Positions 25,645-35,130 of a DNA stretch of 64,000 nt are shown piece after piece (the first letter of the stretch is position 1; the number at the start of each line of letters is the position of its first letter). Under the pieces are notes generated by a model. That model searched no databases and was not told where the DNA came from. It saw only the letters and a list, made by a program, of their open reading frames with translations. A program made the translations under genes and the position numbers. This DNA comes from Falsiroseomonas tokyonensis (GTDB taxonomy: Bacteria > Pseudomonadota > Alphaproteobacteria > Acetobacterales > Acetobacteraceae), in the NCBI RefSeq assembly GCF_019024325.1, contig NZ_JAFNJS010000004.1, positions 310,001-374,000 of the forward strand, written 5' to 3'.

Positions 25645-27372
25645 CTAGGCGACGATATCCGCCACGGTCAGCTGCCCCCGCGTCAGCCCCGCCAGCAGCA
25701 CGCCGTCGCCATCGCCGAGGTCGATGCGCAGCCCGTCCGTCACCTGCACCGCCAGCGCCAGGATCGCGCTGGCGCTGCGGCCGAAGCCGGTGAGCGCCAG
25801 CAGGTCCGTGCCGCTGGTGAAATCCTCGATACGGTCGAAATCGTCGCCGTGGCGCAGCACGAAGATATCCGCGCCGGCGCCGCCCAGCAGCGTGTCGTTG
25901 CCGCCGCGGCCCTCCAGCAGGTCGGCGCCCTCGCGCCCCTCCAGCCGGTTGGCCAGGGCATTGCCGGTCATCAGGTTGCCGAGCGCATTGCCGATGCCGG
26001 TGATGGTGCCGGCGCCCAGCACCAGGGCCTCCACCGCATCCGGCAGCGTCACGCGGGACAGGGCGGCGCCCACGATCGTATCGGTGCCCTGGCCCGCGGT
26101 CTCCCGCACCACGTCGCTGGAGGACTCCACCAGGTAGCGGTCGTGCCCGCTGCCGCCTTCCAGCGTATCGGCGCCGCTGCCGCCATCCAGCACGTCGTCG
26201 CCGTCGCGGCCCTGCAGCAGGTCCCGCCCGGCGCCGCCGGAGAGGTGGTTCATCGCCTCATTGCCCGACAGCGTATCCGCCCCGGCGCCACCCAGCGCAT
26301 TCTCGATGAGGGAGGCGGCATTGCCCTGGAACAGCATGGCATTGAAGACATTGCCGCGGGCCAGTTCCTCCAGCCCCGCGCGCGTATCCAGCCTGGCCAG
26401 CTGGTCCGCGGCGGTGACGGACCAGGCGCCGGGCGCCAGGTCCACCGCCACGCCATTGGCATAGGCCGAGAGGTCGTAGCTATCGATGCCGCCGCCATCC
26501 CAGATGGTCAGGAAGACCCGGTTGGCGCCGGGCGCGCCCTGGCCGATGCCGTCGATCAGCGTCTCCCCGGTCACGGGATTCCAGCTGTAGCGGGTATGGC
26601 CGGCGCGGGCGGTGTAGTCGGCGCCGTAGAGGTGCTGCAGCGCGGCGATGTCCAGCATCATCCAGCTTTGGGCGTAGTCGTAGGTGCCGTTGGTATAGCC
26701 GTTGGTCGTCGCCAGCCCCTCATGCGAGCGATAGGACATGACGGTGAATTCCATCGTGTCCCAGGTCAGCGGCATGGCGCCGAATCCATTGGCGGATTCG
26801 TGGGGATGCTTGAGGCCGAGGCTGTGGCCGAGTTCGTGCACCGCCACCAGGAAGCCGTAGCTGCCGAGCGTCGGCGTGGTGAAGCTGCTGCGGCTGCCGA
26901 ACCAGACATCGCCGCCCTCCCGCCCATTCGGATAATAGGCCCAGGCGGTGGAGGGGACGGAGGAGCGGGCGACGCGGATATCGGCGGCCCAGTCCTGGGA
27001 TGCCTCGACGATCGCCAGGTTGGTGAAGCCGGTGACGGCGACGCCAGGGCTGCCGGGCCCGCCGCTCGCCTCGCCCACCAGGATCTTGCGCACCGCGTCG
27101 CGCATCATGGCGCTGACCGGGGAGAAGCCGCGGGTCGGCTCGCTGGTGCCGTACCACGCTTCGTAGTCGTTGCCGCTGTCCGGGAAGGCGAAGCTGACAG
27201 GGTCGCCCATGTCCCAGGCATAGCCACTCAGCAGGCCGTCCACCCCGGCATGGCCGGAGCTGGTGAACTGGAAGCGCGGCGCGGTTTCCTGCGGTTGGTC
27301 CGCACGCAGCGTGCCGCCGGCGGCGGCGCCGCCCTCGGGGGCCCCATTATGGGGCCGGCAAAGCCAGCACAT
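25645..27372 (-). CDS. Serralysin-type M10 metalloprotease with RTX repeats
   Basis: 575 residues. The N-terminal protease domain carries the zinc motif HELGHSLGLKHP (residues 179-190) and the Met-turn VMSYRSHEG. The C-terminal half has RTX nonapeptides (GGAGADTLSGNE, LEGREGADLLEGRGGNDTLLGGAGADIF) that bind calcium and form a beta-roll, ending in a typical type I secretion tail. There is no N-terminal signal peptide, as expected for type I secretion. No ABC exporter, membrane fusion protein or inhibitor gene is adjacent, so export must use genes elsewhere. The exact start is uncertain because no strong ribosome site precedes the ATG at 27372. Confidence 0.9.
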   Translation of the reverse strand: MCWLCRPHNGAPEGGAAAGGTLRADQPQETAPRFQFTSSGHAGVDGLLSGYAWDMGDPVSFAFPDSGNDYEAWYGTSEPTRGFSPVSAMMRDAVRKILVGEASGGPGSPGVAVTGFTNLAIVEASQDWAADIRVARSSVPSTAWAYYPNGREGGDVWFGSRSSFTTPTLGSYGFLVAVHELGHSLGLKHPHESANGFGAMPLTWDTMEFTVMSYRSHEGLATTNGYTNGTYDYAQSWMMLDIAALQHLYGADYTARAGHTRYSWNPVTGETLIDGIGQGAPGANRVFLTIWDGGGIDSYDLSAYANGVAVDLAPGAWSVTAADQLARLDTRAGLEELARGNVFNAMLFQGNAASLIENALGGAGADTLSGNEAMNHLSGGAGRDLLQGRDGDDVLDGGSGADTLEGGSGHDRYLVESSSDVVRETAGQGTDTIVGAALSRVTLPDAVEALVLGAGTITGIGNALGNLMTGNALANRLEGREGADLLEGRGGNDTLLGGAGADIFVLRHGDDFDRIEDFTSGTDLLALTGFGRSASAILALAVQVTDGLRIDLGDGDGVLLAGLTRGQLTVADIVA

Positions 27373-27611
27373 GGCTTCGAAATTCCGGATCGTCCGGCGC
27401 CTCGGCCCGCGGCTGCGTCCGGGGCCGCTTTTGCGGCCGAGGTCTCGCCCGGTGCCTGCCCTCCGCCTGTTGCGGGGCTGGTCACGAGGCCCGCGCCGGC
27501 AGGCCCCGCCCGGGCATTGTGCTGCGACGCGATGAACCGGGCGTGAATGCGGCGCGCCCGCGCCCGCCCGGTTGCAGCCCGGCGCCGGCTGCGCTACCCG
27601 GGGGCCGGCGA

Positions 27612-27686
<75 letters not shown>

Positions 27687-27793
27687 GCCCCTCGCCAGCC
27701 GACCGTTGCAGGCATTATCCGGCAGGCGGCGGCGCCGTCAGCCCCGCCCCCGTGCGCTCGAAGGCTTATGCGAAGCCGCGAGGTGCCGGCTGC

Positions 27794-28048
27794 ATGGTGA
27801 TCGAGGGCGGCCGCTGCAGCGCGCCCGAGGCGCGGGAGGCCGCCCGCAGCCTGGGCTCGGCGGCCGAGGACCGGATCCGCCGCTTCATCGCCGCCAGCCA
27901 TCCGGAGCTGGCAGAGCCGCTGGCCGATTATGTCGTGACGCTGATGACCGGCCTGTCCGCCATGGCCCGCGACGGCCATGGCGCGGAGCGGCTGCTGGCC
28001 ACCGCCCGCCTGGGCGCCGCCGCGATCGCGCGGGCGCTGTCCGCCTGA
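27794..28048 (+). pseudogene. N-terminally truncated TetR/AcrR regulator remnant
   Basis: The 84-residue reading frame matches only the C-terminal ligand domain of TetR/AcrR regulators: GCMVIEGG, HPELAEPLADYVVTLMTGLSAMARDG and the final alanine-rich helix. The upstream frame runs straight into the tRNA-Gln gene, and no helix-turn-helix is present. Recognisable similarity begins near 27757. The 5' part was therefore lost, probably by a deletion ending just 3' of the tRNA. It could still be translated from 27794, but it cannot bind DNA as a TetR protein. Confidence 0.6.
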
Positions 28049-28057
28049 GCGGCGGAC

Positions 28058-28420
28058 TCAGCCCTCCGCCGCCTCGCGCGCCGTGCGCCAATGCGGGAAG
28101 GTGACATAGGCGGTCAGGGCGCCCTCCTCCCGCGCCCGGATGCCGACCGTCTCGCCCTTCGGCATATGGACGATGTCGCCCCGCGCCGCGGTGCGCTCGC
28201 CGGCCGCGGAGGTGATGGTCAGCCGGCCTTCGAGGACGATCATCACATCGTCCACGGCCATCCTCTCCCGCAGGCCCTGGCCCGGGCCGTAGCGCCCGTA
28301 GCCGATGGTGATCGGCCCGCCGTGACGCTCATCGACCAGGTTGGCGACGAAAACCTCCTCATCCAGCCCGGGCGCACGCTCGAACGCCGCATCGGCGGGG
28401 GAGTGAACAGTTACCTTCAT
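28058..28420 (-). CDS. Cupin-domain protein
   Basis: 120 residues with a single cupin beta-barrel: YGRYGPGQGLRERM, then VLEGRLTITSAAGE, RGDIVHMPKGE and the final AYVTFPHW strand. Single-domain cupins bind a metal or a small ligand; the first cupin histidine pair is not fully conserved. It is the second gene of a pair with the RidA-family protein (35 bp apart) and is probably governed by the divergent LysR regulator. Confidence 0.8.
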   Translation of the reverse strand: MKVTVHSPADAAFERAPGLDEEVFVANLVDERHGGPITIGYGRYGPGQGLRERMAVDDVMIVLEGRLTITSAAGERTAARGDIVHMPKGETVGIRAREEGALTAYVTFPHWRTAREAAEG

Positions 28421-28455
28421 CCGAAGTCTCCTGATGGCAGGGGTGGGGGTGGCGC

Positions 28456-28854
28456 TCAGGCCTTGGCGGGGATCCGGGCGATGACCTTGATCTCGAAGTC
28501 GAAGCCGGCGAGCCAGTTGACGCCCACCGCCGTCCAGGCCGGGTAGGGCGGCGCGCCGAGCACCCCCTCCCGGATCGCCAGCACGGTGTCGAACTGGCTG
28601 GCCGGGTCGGTGTGGAAGCTGGTCACGTCGATCACATCGGCGAAGCTGCAGCCCGCGGCGGCCAGCACGGCGGCGAGATTGTCGAAGGCCAGCCGCACCT
28701 GACGTGCGAAATCCGGCTCCGGGCTCCCATCCTCGCGGCTGCCGACCTGGCCGGAGACGAAGAGAAGATCGCCGGAGCGGATGGCCGCGGAATAGCGGTG
28801 CTTCTCGTAGAGTGCGTGGCGACCAGGGGGAAAGACGGCGTGGAGCTGGGTCAT
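28456..28854 (-). CDS. RidA family protein (enamine/imine deaminase-like)
   Basis: 132 residues with a YjgF/YER057c/UK114 fold: YSAAIRSGDLLFVSGQVG near the start, ARQVRLAFDNLAAVLAAAGC in the middle and a PAWTAVGV segment. RidA hydrolyses reactive enamine/imine intermediates; the Rid1 arginine that binds carboxylates is not obvious, so this may be a Rid4-7 type. The start at 28854 follows an AAAGG site. It is divergent from the LysR gene across 106 bp and co-directional with the cupin. Confidence 0.88.
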   Translation of the reverse strand: MTQLHAVFPPGRHALYEKHRYSAAIRSGDLLFVSGQVGSREDGSPEPDFARQVRLAFDNLAAVLAAAGCSFADVIDVTSFHTDPASQFDTVLAIREGVLGAPPYPAWTAVGVNWLAGFDFEIKVIARIPAKA

Positions 28855-28960
28855 GGAAGGGCCTTTCGTTGATGGGGGATGGTCCTCCCCCGGCCCGACC
28901 CAGATAATCAGTGCCTCCCACCCCTTAATCCCGGCGATTGGCAAGGGACTCGTGCATCAG

Positions 28961-29914
28961 ATGCAAGACCGGTCGCGGTCCCGCTTCGAGCAGATCGACG
29001 CCTTCGTGGCGGTGGTCGAGCATGGCGGCATCTCCGCCGCGGCGCGCGCGCTGGACCGCGACCCCTCCGTCATCTCCCGCCGCCTGGATGCGCTGGAGGC
29101 CCGGCTCGGGGTGCGGCTGCTGTCCCGCACGACGCGGCGGATCACGCTCACCGAGGCCGGCGCCGCCTATCTGACCCGCGTCCGGACCGTCCTGGCCGAG
29201 CTCTCGGCCGCGGATGCGGAGGCCGCGGAGGTGGCCGCCTCGCCCCGCGGCCGCCTGCGCCTCAGCCTGCCGGCGACCTATGCCCGGCGCTGGATCGCGC
29301 CCCGGCTGCCGGATTTCGTCGCCGCCTATCCGGCCATCGAGCTGGAACTGCTGCATGGCGACCGCTTCGTGGACCTGGTGGCGGAAGGCTTCGACGCGGC
29401 GGTGCGCATCGGCGCGCTGTCGGATAGCAGCCTCCTCGTGCGCCACCTGGCCGCCGTCGAGACGATGCTCTGCGCGGCGCCGGCCTATCTCGCGCGCCGC
29501 GGCACGCCGTCGCGACCCGAGGAGCTGGCGGCCCATGAATGCCTCCGCTTCCCGAAGGAACGGTTCCATGGCGGCTGGGAACTGCGGCACGGCGACCGGC
29601 GCGTGACCCAGCGCGTCTCGGGCGCGATCGTCTCGGATGAGGGCGAGGGGCTGCTCGCCGCCTGCCTCGCCGGCGCCGGCATCCTGCCTGCCTCCGACTG
29701 GGAGATCGGGCGGGAGCTGGCCGAGGGGCGACTGGTCCGGGTGCTGCCGGGCTGGCGCTTCGACGTGGACGGGGCGGTGCAGGTGGTCCTGCCGCCCGGG
29801 CGCCTCGTGCCGGCGAAGACGCGCGCCTTCGTCGACTGGCTGGTGGCGGATTTCACGCCGAAGGCGCCCTGGCTCCGCCAGGCCGCGGGCAGACCGGCCG
29901 GCGGGGCGCGGTGA
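28961..29914 (+). CDS. LysR-family transcriptional regulator
   Basis: 317 residues. The N-terminal winged helix (FEQIDAFVAVVEHGGISAAARALDRDPSVISRRLDALE) is followed by the LLSRTTRRITLTEAGAAYL dimer helix and a periplasmic-binding-like effector domain (AVRIGALSDSSLLVRHL). It belongs to the DsdC/GcvA-like subgroup often annotated CrgA/AaeR-like. It is divergent from the RidA/cupin pair and probably regulates it and itself. A GTG at 28952 is an alternative start, but the AAGGGA site suits the ATG better. Confidence 0.9.
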   Translation: MQDRSRSRFEQIDAFVAVVEHGGISAAARALDRDPSVISRRLDALEARLGVRLLSRTTRRITLTEAGAAYLTRVRTVLAELSAADAEAAEVAASPRGRLRLSLPATYARRWIAPRLPDFVAAYPAIELELLHGDRFVDLVAEGFDAAVRIGALSDSSLLVRHLAAVETMLCAAPAYLARRGTPSRPEELAAHECLRFPKERFHGGWELRHGDRRVTQRVSGAIVSDEGEGLLAACLAGAGILPASDWEIGRELAEGRLVRVLPGWRFDVDGAVQVVLPPGRLVPAKTRAFVDWLVADFTPKAPWLRQAAGRPAGGAR

Positions 29915-29966
29915 TCCGCGCCGCTGGCGCCAGGCTGCAATAGGGCCCGGCGACCGTGCTGAAGGC

Positions 29967-31127
29967 TCAGTGGCTTTCGCCGGTCAGGGAGACCAGGCGG
30001 ATGTCGAAGGGGCGCCCGCCCGTCTCGATCACCTGGCGCAGGGCCAGCGTCTCCGCATCATGCAGCGCCACGCGGCCAGCGGCCGGGTCGGTCACCGCCA
30101 CCAGCCCGCCCGCCGCCGAAAGCCGCGGACGGGCGACGGCCGCCCCGCCTTCCAGGCTGTAGCGACCGGTCGCCTGGATGCGCCCGCGCGGTGTGCCGTC
30201 CAGGGTGGAGAAGGCGTGCAGCACGCCATCCTCGGTGATGGCGAAGCCCGTCTCGGCCCGCGCGGGGTCCAGCGTGAAGTGCAGGCGACGTGCCGGCAGC
30301 GGCACCACCCGCATGGCATTGGCCTCCGGGTCCACCACCATCATCGCCTCCGGCCCGAAATCGCCCAGCAGCAGGCGCCAATCCTCGCCGCCGGCCAGGT
30401 TCCTCACCATCCGCTCCCCGGCCCCCTCGGGATTGGCGATCTTGCGGAAGGCGCCGCTGCGCGCATCCAGCAGCAGCACCCCATCGGCGCAGCCGAAGGC
30501 GATCAGCGCGCCGCTGCGGCCTTCGCCATGCAGGCGCGGGCAGTCCTCGCGCCGCGCCAGCTCGGCGCCATCCGCACCGCGCAGGCTGACGGCGGAGGGC
30601 CTTTCGCCGGCGGCCGGCGCCTCGCTGATCGCCAGGCGCGGCCCGGCGAGGCTGGCGAAGGGATAGGCCACGCCGTGATGGGCATGCGCCGCGGACAGCC
30701 GGACCGGCGCCGCCTCCTGCCCCGCCGCGATCAGGCTGGCGGAGCCGTCGCCGTCGAAGAAGACCGCGAGGCGGCCATCGGAGCCCACGACATGCGACGG
30801 CCGCGGCCCCCGCAGCTCGACCGGCAGCAGGGAGGGCGCGGCCAGCCGCAGGTCGCCATGGTCGCCATGCCCCTCCAGCCGCAGCCCCGTCTCCAGCAGG
30901 CTCACGCGGCCCAGCTGGGCCTCGCGCAGCGCCACCTGGCCGTGGTGCAGCCCGTGATGCAGCCGCACCGGCTCCGCCAGGCTCAGTTGCAGCAGCGTCG
31001 CACCCGCCGCGTCGGTGACGAGCAGCCGGGGCGCCGCATGGTCGGCGATCACCAGCCGGGTGACGGTGACGGTCTCGGCGGCCGCGGGCAGGGCGGCGAG
31101 GAGCAGCAGGGAAAGGGTGCGGAACAT
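29967..31127 (-). CDS. AztD-like periplasmic zinc metallochaperone
   Basis: 386 residues with signal peptide MFRTLSLLLLAALPAAA. The body is a beta-propeller-like protein strongly reminiscent of AztD: a histidine-rich EGHGDHGDLRL segment, RPSHVVGSDGRLAVFFDGD, AHAHHGVAYPF, CPRLHGEGRSGALIAFGCADG and the closing LDPARAETGFAITEDG. AztD passes zinc to the solute-binding protein of the AztABC importer; those genes are absent here. A Zur-like palindrome 28 bp upstream of the start supports control by zinc starvation. The assignment rests on remembered family motifs. Confidence 0.78.
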   Translation of the reverse strand: MFRTLSLLLLAALPAAAETVTVTRLVIADHAAPRLLVTDAAGATLLQLSLAEPVRLHHGLHHGQVALREAQLGRVSLLETGLRLEGHGDHGDLRLAAPSLLPVELRGPRPSHVVGSDGRLAVFFDGDGSASLIAAGQEAAPVRLSAAHAHHGVAYPFASLAGPRLAISEAPAAGERPSAVSLRGADGAELARREDCPRLHGEGRSGALIAFGCADGVLLLDARSGAFRKIANPEGAGERMVRNLAGGEDWRLLLGDFGPEAMMVVDPEANAMRVVPLPARRLHFTLDPARAETGFAITEDGVLHAFSTLDGTPRGRIQATGRYSLEGGAAVARPRLSAAGGLVAVTDPAAGRVALHDAETLALRQVIETGGRPFDIRLVSLTGESH

Positions 31128-31154
31128 GCGGTGTCCTGGCGGGATCGTGGATAG

Positions 31155-31172
31155 GTTATGTGATAACATAAC
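31155..31172. promoter_or_regulatory. Zur-like operator upstream of the AztD-like gene
   Basis: GTTATG-TGATAA-CATAAC: perfect 6-bp arms around a 6-bp AT-rich core, an A/T-rich island in GC-rich DNA. It resembles alphaproteobacterial Zur boxes. It ends 28 bp upstream of the AztD-like ATG and about 80 bp before the metE riboswitch, so it could in principle affect both directions. Confidence 0.65.
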
Positions 31173-31251
31173 ATCCATCCGACTGCAGCTCCAGCCGCTG
31201 CGGCCTGTCCGACGCCCCCTTGCCGGACAAAACCCATAAAGATATGTTGAT

Positions 31252-31455
31252 GTGGCGTTGGTCCCGCGCGAGCGGGTGAAAAGGGAACGCCGTGCGGGGC
31301 CTCGCCCCAAGTCGGCGGCTGCCCCAGCAACTGTCGGCGGCGAGGCGCCGGCCCTCACGCCTGGCCAGACGGCCAGGCGGGCCACTGCGGGGAACACGCC
31401 CCCGCGGGAAGGCCAGGCCGGCACCGATGACCCGCGAGCCAGGAGACCTGCCAGC
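31252..31455 (+). ncRNA. Cobalamin (B12) riboswitch
   Basis: The 5' leader of metE contains the conserved cobalamin aptamer blocks in order: GGGTGAAAAGGGAAC, GCCCCAGCAACTGT, CCACTGCGGGG, CGCGGGAAGGC and GATGACCCGCGAGCCAGGAGACCTGCC. The usual effect is to shut off expression of the downstream gene when adenosyl- or methylcobalamin binds. This fits metE, which is needed only when B12 is scarce. The boundaries are approximate. Confidence 0.92.
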
Positions 31456-31529
31456 GCCGCGGACCCGCACCGGGCCGCGCCACCTTCTGCCGCCGGGCTG
31501 TGGGGACCGGGGATGTGGAGACATTTGCG

Positions 31530-33812
31530 ATGACCATCGCCGCCAATCTCGGCTACCCGCGAATCGGGCCCCGCCGCGAGTTGAAGACCGCCCTCGAATC
31601 CCATTGGGCCGGGCAGACGACGGAGGCCGAGCTGCTGGCCTCGGCCGAGGCGCTGCGCGCCGCCAGCCGCGCGCTGCAGCAGGGCAGCGGCATCAACCAC
31701 ATCCCCTCCGCCGATTTCGCGCTCTACGACCATGTTTTGGACACCGCCTGCGCCCTCGGCGCGGTGCCGCCCGGCTACGGCTGGTCCGGCGAGGGCCCCG
31801 TCCCGCTCGCCACCCACTTCGCCCTGGCGCGCGGCATCCCCGGCACCGCGGGCTCGCCCGGCGCCCCGGCGCTGGAGATGACCAAGTGGTTCGACACCAA
31901 CTACCACTACCTGGTCCCCCGCCTGACCGCCGCCACGCGCTTCCAGCTCACCACCAACCGCTGGGCCGATGCGGTGCGGGAAGGGCTGGCGCTGGGCACC
32001 CGCACGCGGCCGGTGCTGCTCGGCCCGGTCTCCTTCCTGCTGCTCTCCAAGGCCGAGGATGTCCGCCCGCTGGAGCTGCTGCCGGCCCTGCTGCCGGTCT
32101 ATGCGCAGGTGCTGCGCGGCATCGCGCAAGCCGGCGCCAGCTGGGTGCAGATCGACGAGCCCTGCCTGGTGACCGACCTGCCGCTGGGCGCGGAGGCCGC
32201 CTATGCCACCGCCTATCGCGCTTTGGCCGAGGCGGCGCCCGGCCTGGACATCCTGCTCGCCACCTATTTCGGCGGCCTGCGGGAGAACCTGCCCTTCGTG
32301 GCGGAGCTGCCGGTTGCCGGCTTGCATATCGACCTGGTGCGCGCGCCAGGTCAGCTGGAGGATGTGCTGGCGGCGCTGCCGGCGGATCGCTGGCTCTCGC
32401 TCGGCCTGGTCGATGGCCGCAATGTCTGGCGCACCGACCTGCGCCGGGCGCTGGGCCTGGCGCAGCGCGCGGCGGCTTCCGGGCGGGCGCGGCGGCTGAT
32501 GGTCGCGCCCTCCTGCGCCCTGCTGCATGTGCCGCACAGCCTGAAGCTGGAGACGGCGCTGGACCCGGCGCTGGCCCGGCGCCTGGCCTTCGCGCAAGAA
32601 AAGCTGGCCGAGGTCGTCTGCCTGGCGCGCGGGCTGGATGAGGGCGAGGCCGCCATCGCGCCGCAGCTGCGCGCCAGCGACGCCGCCCGCGCCGAGGCGC
32701 CGCCGCCCGATTCCGCCGTCGCCGCGCGCCTGGCCACCCTGACCCCCGCCATGACGCAGCGCCAAAGCCCCTTTGCCCAGCGGGCGGCGGCGCAGCAGGC
32801 CCGCTTCGACCTGCCGCCGCTGCCGGTCACCAGCATCGGGTCCTGGCCGCAGACGGCGGAGGTGCGCGCACTCCGCGCCCGCCTCGCCCGCGGGGAGATC
32901 GACCAGGCCGCGCATGACGCGGAGATGCAGCGCCTGACGGCGGAGGCGGTGCGCTGGCAGGAGGAGATCGGCGTCGATGTCCCCGTCCACGGCGAGTTCG
33001 AACGCAACGACATGGTGAAGTATTTCGGCGAGCAGCTGGCCGGCTATGCGTTCACGAAGCATGGCTGGGTGCAGAGCTATGGCAGCCGCTGCGTCGCACC
33101 GCCGATCATCTGGGGCGATGTCTCCCGCCCGCATCCCATGACGGTGCGCTGGTCCGCCTTCGCGCAGTCGCTCACCAGCCGGCCGATGAAGGGGATGCTG
33201 ACCGGGCCGGTGACGATGCTGAACTGGTCCTTCGTCCGCGACGACCTGCCACGCGAGACGGTCTGCCGGCAGATCGCACTCGCGATCCGCGACGAGGTGG
33301 CGGATCTGGAGGCGGCCGGCATCGGCATGATCCAGATCGACGAACCCGCCCTGCGGGAGGGCCTGCCGCTGCGCCAGGCGGATCGCGCCGATTATCTGCG
33401 CTGGGCCGTGGAATGTTTTCGGCTGTCGGCCTCCGTTGTGGGCGACGCGACGCAGATCCACACGCATATGTGCTACAGCGAATTCAACGACATCATCGCG
33501 GAGATCGCGGCGATGGATGCGGATGTGATCTCGATCGAGACGGCGCGCAGCGACATGTCGCTGCTGGCCGCCTTCGAGAGCTTCGCCTATCCCAATGCCA
33601 TCGGCCCGGGGGTCTGGGACATCCACAGCCCGCGCGTGCCCGAGGCCACGGAGATGCTGGACCTGCTGCGGCGCGCGGCGCGGCGGGTGCCGGCGGCGCG
33701 GCTCTGGGCCAATCCGGATTGCGGCTGCAAGACGCGCGGCTGGGCGGAGGTGCGGCCGGCCATGGCGAACCTGGTGGCCGCGGCCCGGACGCTGCGGGCC
33801 GAGCTGGCCTGA
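31530..33812 (+). CDS. metE: Cobalamin-independent methionine synthase
   Basis: 760 residues, normal MetE length, with the duplicated TIM-barrel architecture. The N-terminus GYPRIGPRRELKTALESHW is diagnostic. The catalytic zinc ligands are seen in IHTHMCYSEF (His and Cys) and NPDCGCKTRGW (Cys), with DVPVHGEFERNDMV and the IQIDEPALREG segment in between. It transfers a methyl group from methyltetrahydropteroyl-polyglutamate to homocysteine. A cobalamin riboswitch in the leader controls it. The ATG at 31530 is set by the canonical MTIAANLGYPR start. Confidence 0.97.
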   Translation: MTIAANLGYPRIGPRRELKTALESHWAGQTTEAELLASAEALRAASRALQQGSGINHIPSADFALYDHVLDTACALGAVPPGYGWSGEGPVPLATHFALARGIPGTAGSPGAPALEMTKWFDTNYHYLVPRLTAATRFQLTTNRWADAVREGLALGTRTRPVLLGPVSFLLLSKAEDVRPLELLPALLPVYAQVLRGIAQAGASWVQIDEPCLVTDLPLGAEAAYATAYRALAEAAPGLDILLATYFGGLRENLPFVAELPVAGLHIDLVRAPGQLEDVLAALPADRWLSLGLVDGRNVWRTDLRRALGLAQRAAASGRARRLMVAPSCALLHVPHSLKLETALDPALARRLAFAQEKLAEVVCLARGLDEGEAAIAPQLRASDAARAEAPPPDSAVAARLATLTPAMTQRQSPFAQRAAAQQARFDLPPLPVTSIGSWPQTAEVRALRARLARGEIDQAAHDAEMQRLTAEAVRWQEEIGVDVPVHGEFERNDMVKYFGEQLAGYAFTKHGWVQSYGSRCVAPPIIWGDVSRPHPMTVRWSAFAQSLTSRPMKGMLTGPVTMLNWSFVRDDLPRETVCRQIALAIRDEVADLEAAGIGMIQIDEPALREGLPLRQADRADYLRWAVECFRLSASVVGDATQIHTHMCYSEFNDIIAEIAAMDADVISIETARSDMSLLAAFESFAYPNAIGPGVWDIHSPRVPEATEMLDLLRRAARRVPAARLWANPDCGCKTRGWAEVRPAMANLVAAARTLRAELA

Positions 33813-33908
33813 CGCGCCCACGGGGGCGATGCGGGGGGCGATGCCGCCCCCTGGCTTCCCCCCGCGCCAGCCGCCATGCTGCGGGATGGTTGCGGGGGGC
33901 GAACGGCG

Positions 33909-35072
33909 ATGATGGATCAGGGGTCTGCCCGGCGGCCGCCCCTCTGGAGCGCCGGCTTCGCCGGGCTGCTGGCGCTGGTCCTGCTCGGCTTCGCAAATCT
34001 CGCCGCCTTCTACGGGCTGGAACCCTGGCTGCGCAGCCGCGGCCTGGGGCCGGCCCAGGCGGGCCTGGCCATTGCCGGCTTCACGCTGGTGGCGCTGGTG
34101 CTGATTCCGCCGCTCTCGGCGCGCATCACGCCCGCCACCGCCGGGCGCTGCATCGTCGCGGGGTTCGCGGTCACGCTGCTGGCGCTGCCGCTCTATGCCC
34201 TGGCCGAGGGCTTCCCGGCGCTGCTGGCGCTGCGGCTGCTGCATGGGCTGGGCTTCGTGCTGACCCTGGTCGGCATCATCACCGCCTTCGTCGCCACGGT
34301 GCCCCCGGGCCGGGAGGGCGAGGCCTATGCCCTGTTCGGCGTGGCGGACCTGCTGCCCTTCGCGCTGCTGCCGCCGCTGATGGAACTCTCCCTGCCCCGC
34401 TTCGGCGGCGATCCGGCCGCGCAATATGCCGCCATGGCGCTGCTGCAGGCGCCCGCCCTGCTGCTGGCCGCCTGGATCGCCCGCCGGCCGCCCCCCGCCG
34501 CGCCGCCGGCGGAGGCGCCGGGCCCGGCCGCGCCGATGGCCCATCCGGTGCGGCTGCTGCTGGCGGTGAACACGGCGGCCTTCCTGGCGCATGCCCTGCT
34601 GTTCAGCCTGCTGAAGCCGCGTGCGCTGGAGTTGGAAGGCGCCGCCCTGGTGGGCCTGTTCTTCGGCCTGCAGACCGCCACCATCATGGCCCTGCGCCTG
34701 CTGGCCGGCAGCGCCTTCGACCGGCTGGACCAGCGCAGCACCGCGGCCGCGGGGCTCGGACTGGTGGCCCTGGCGCTGGGCGCCCTGGCGCTGCCGCTGC
34801 CGGCGCTGGCCCTGGTGCCCCTGGCGCTGGCCATCGGCCTCGGCTTCGGCGCGGCGCTGCCACTGCTGAATGCCCTGATGCACCGCCATTCGCCACCGGA
34901 GCGCCGCGGCGCCAACCTGAACCTGATGATGCTGACGCTGCAGCTGGGCTATCTACTGGGGCCGCTGCTGGGCGGGCTGGCGGTGGGCCTTGTGGGCTAT
35001 GCCGGGGCCTTCCTGCTGGCGGCCCTGAGCGTGGCGGCGGCGCTGCCGGCCCTGCGGCGGCTGCCGCGTTAA
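33909..35072 (+). CDS. MFS transporter
   Basis: About 387 residues with twelve predicted hydrophobic segments, a typical major facilitator. RLLHGLGFVLTLVGIITAF resembles the region between helices 4 and 5, and the middle loop is rich in proline and alanine (residues about 195-210). It starts 96 bp after metE on the same strand, so it may share the transcript, but a separate promoter is possible. The substrate cannot be inferred. Confidence 0.85.
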   Translation: MMDQGSARRPPLWSAGFAGLLALVLLGFANLAAFYGLEPWLRSRGLGPAQAGLAIAGFTLVALVLIPPLSARITPATAGRCIVAGFAVTLLALPLYALAEGFPALLALRLLHGLGFVLTLVGIITAFVATVPPGREGEAYALFGVADLLPFALLPPLMELSLPRFGGDPAAQYAAMALLQAPALLLAAWIARRPPPAAPPAEAPGPAAPMAHPVRLLLAVNTAAFLAHALLFSLLKPRALELEGAALVGLFFGLQTATIMALRLLAGSAFDRLDQRSTAAAGLGLVALALGALALPLPALALVPLALAIGLGFGAALPLLNALMHRHSPPERRGANLNLMMLTLQLGYLLGPLLGGLAVGLVGYAGAFLLAALSVAAALPALRRLPR

Positions 35073-35130
35073 AGGGGGCGGCGGCTGCCGCGTTGAAGTG
35101 GGCGGCTGCCGTGTTGAAAGGGGGCGCGCG

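Noticed and set aside
29967-34889. A 1,640-codon open frame on the minus strand across metE and the MFS gene
   Set aside because: High GC keeps the antisense frame open. Only its last 386 codons (the AztD-like gene) look like protein; the rest is low-complexity Arg/Gln/Gly and opposes clear metE and transporter genes.
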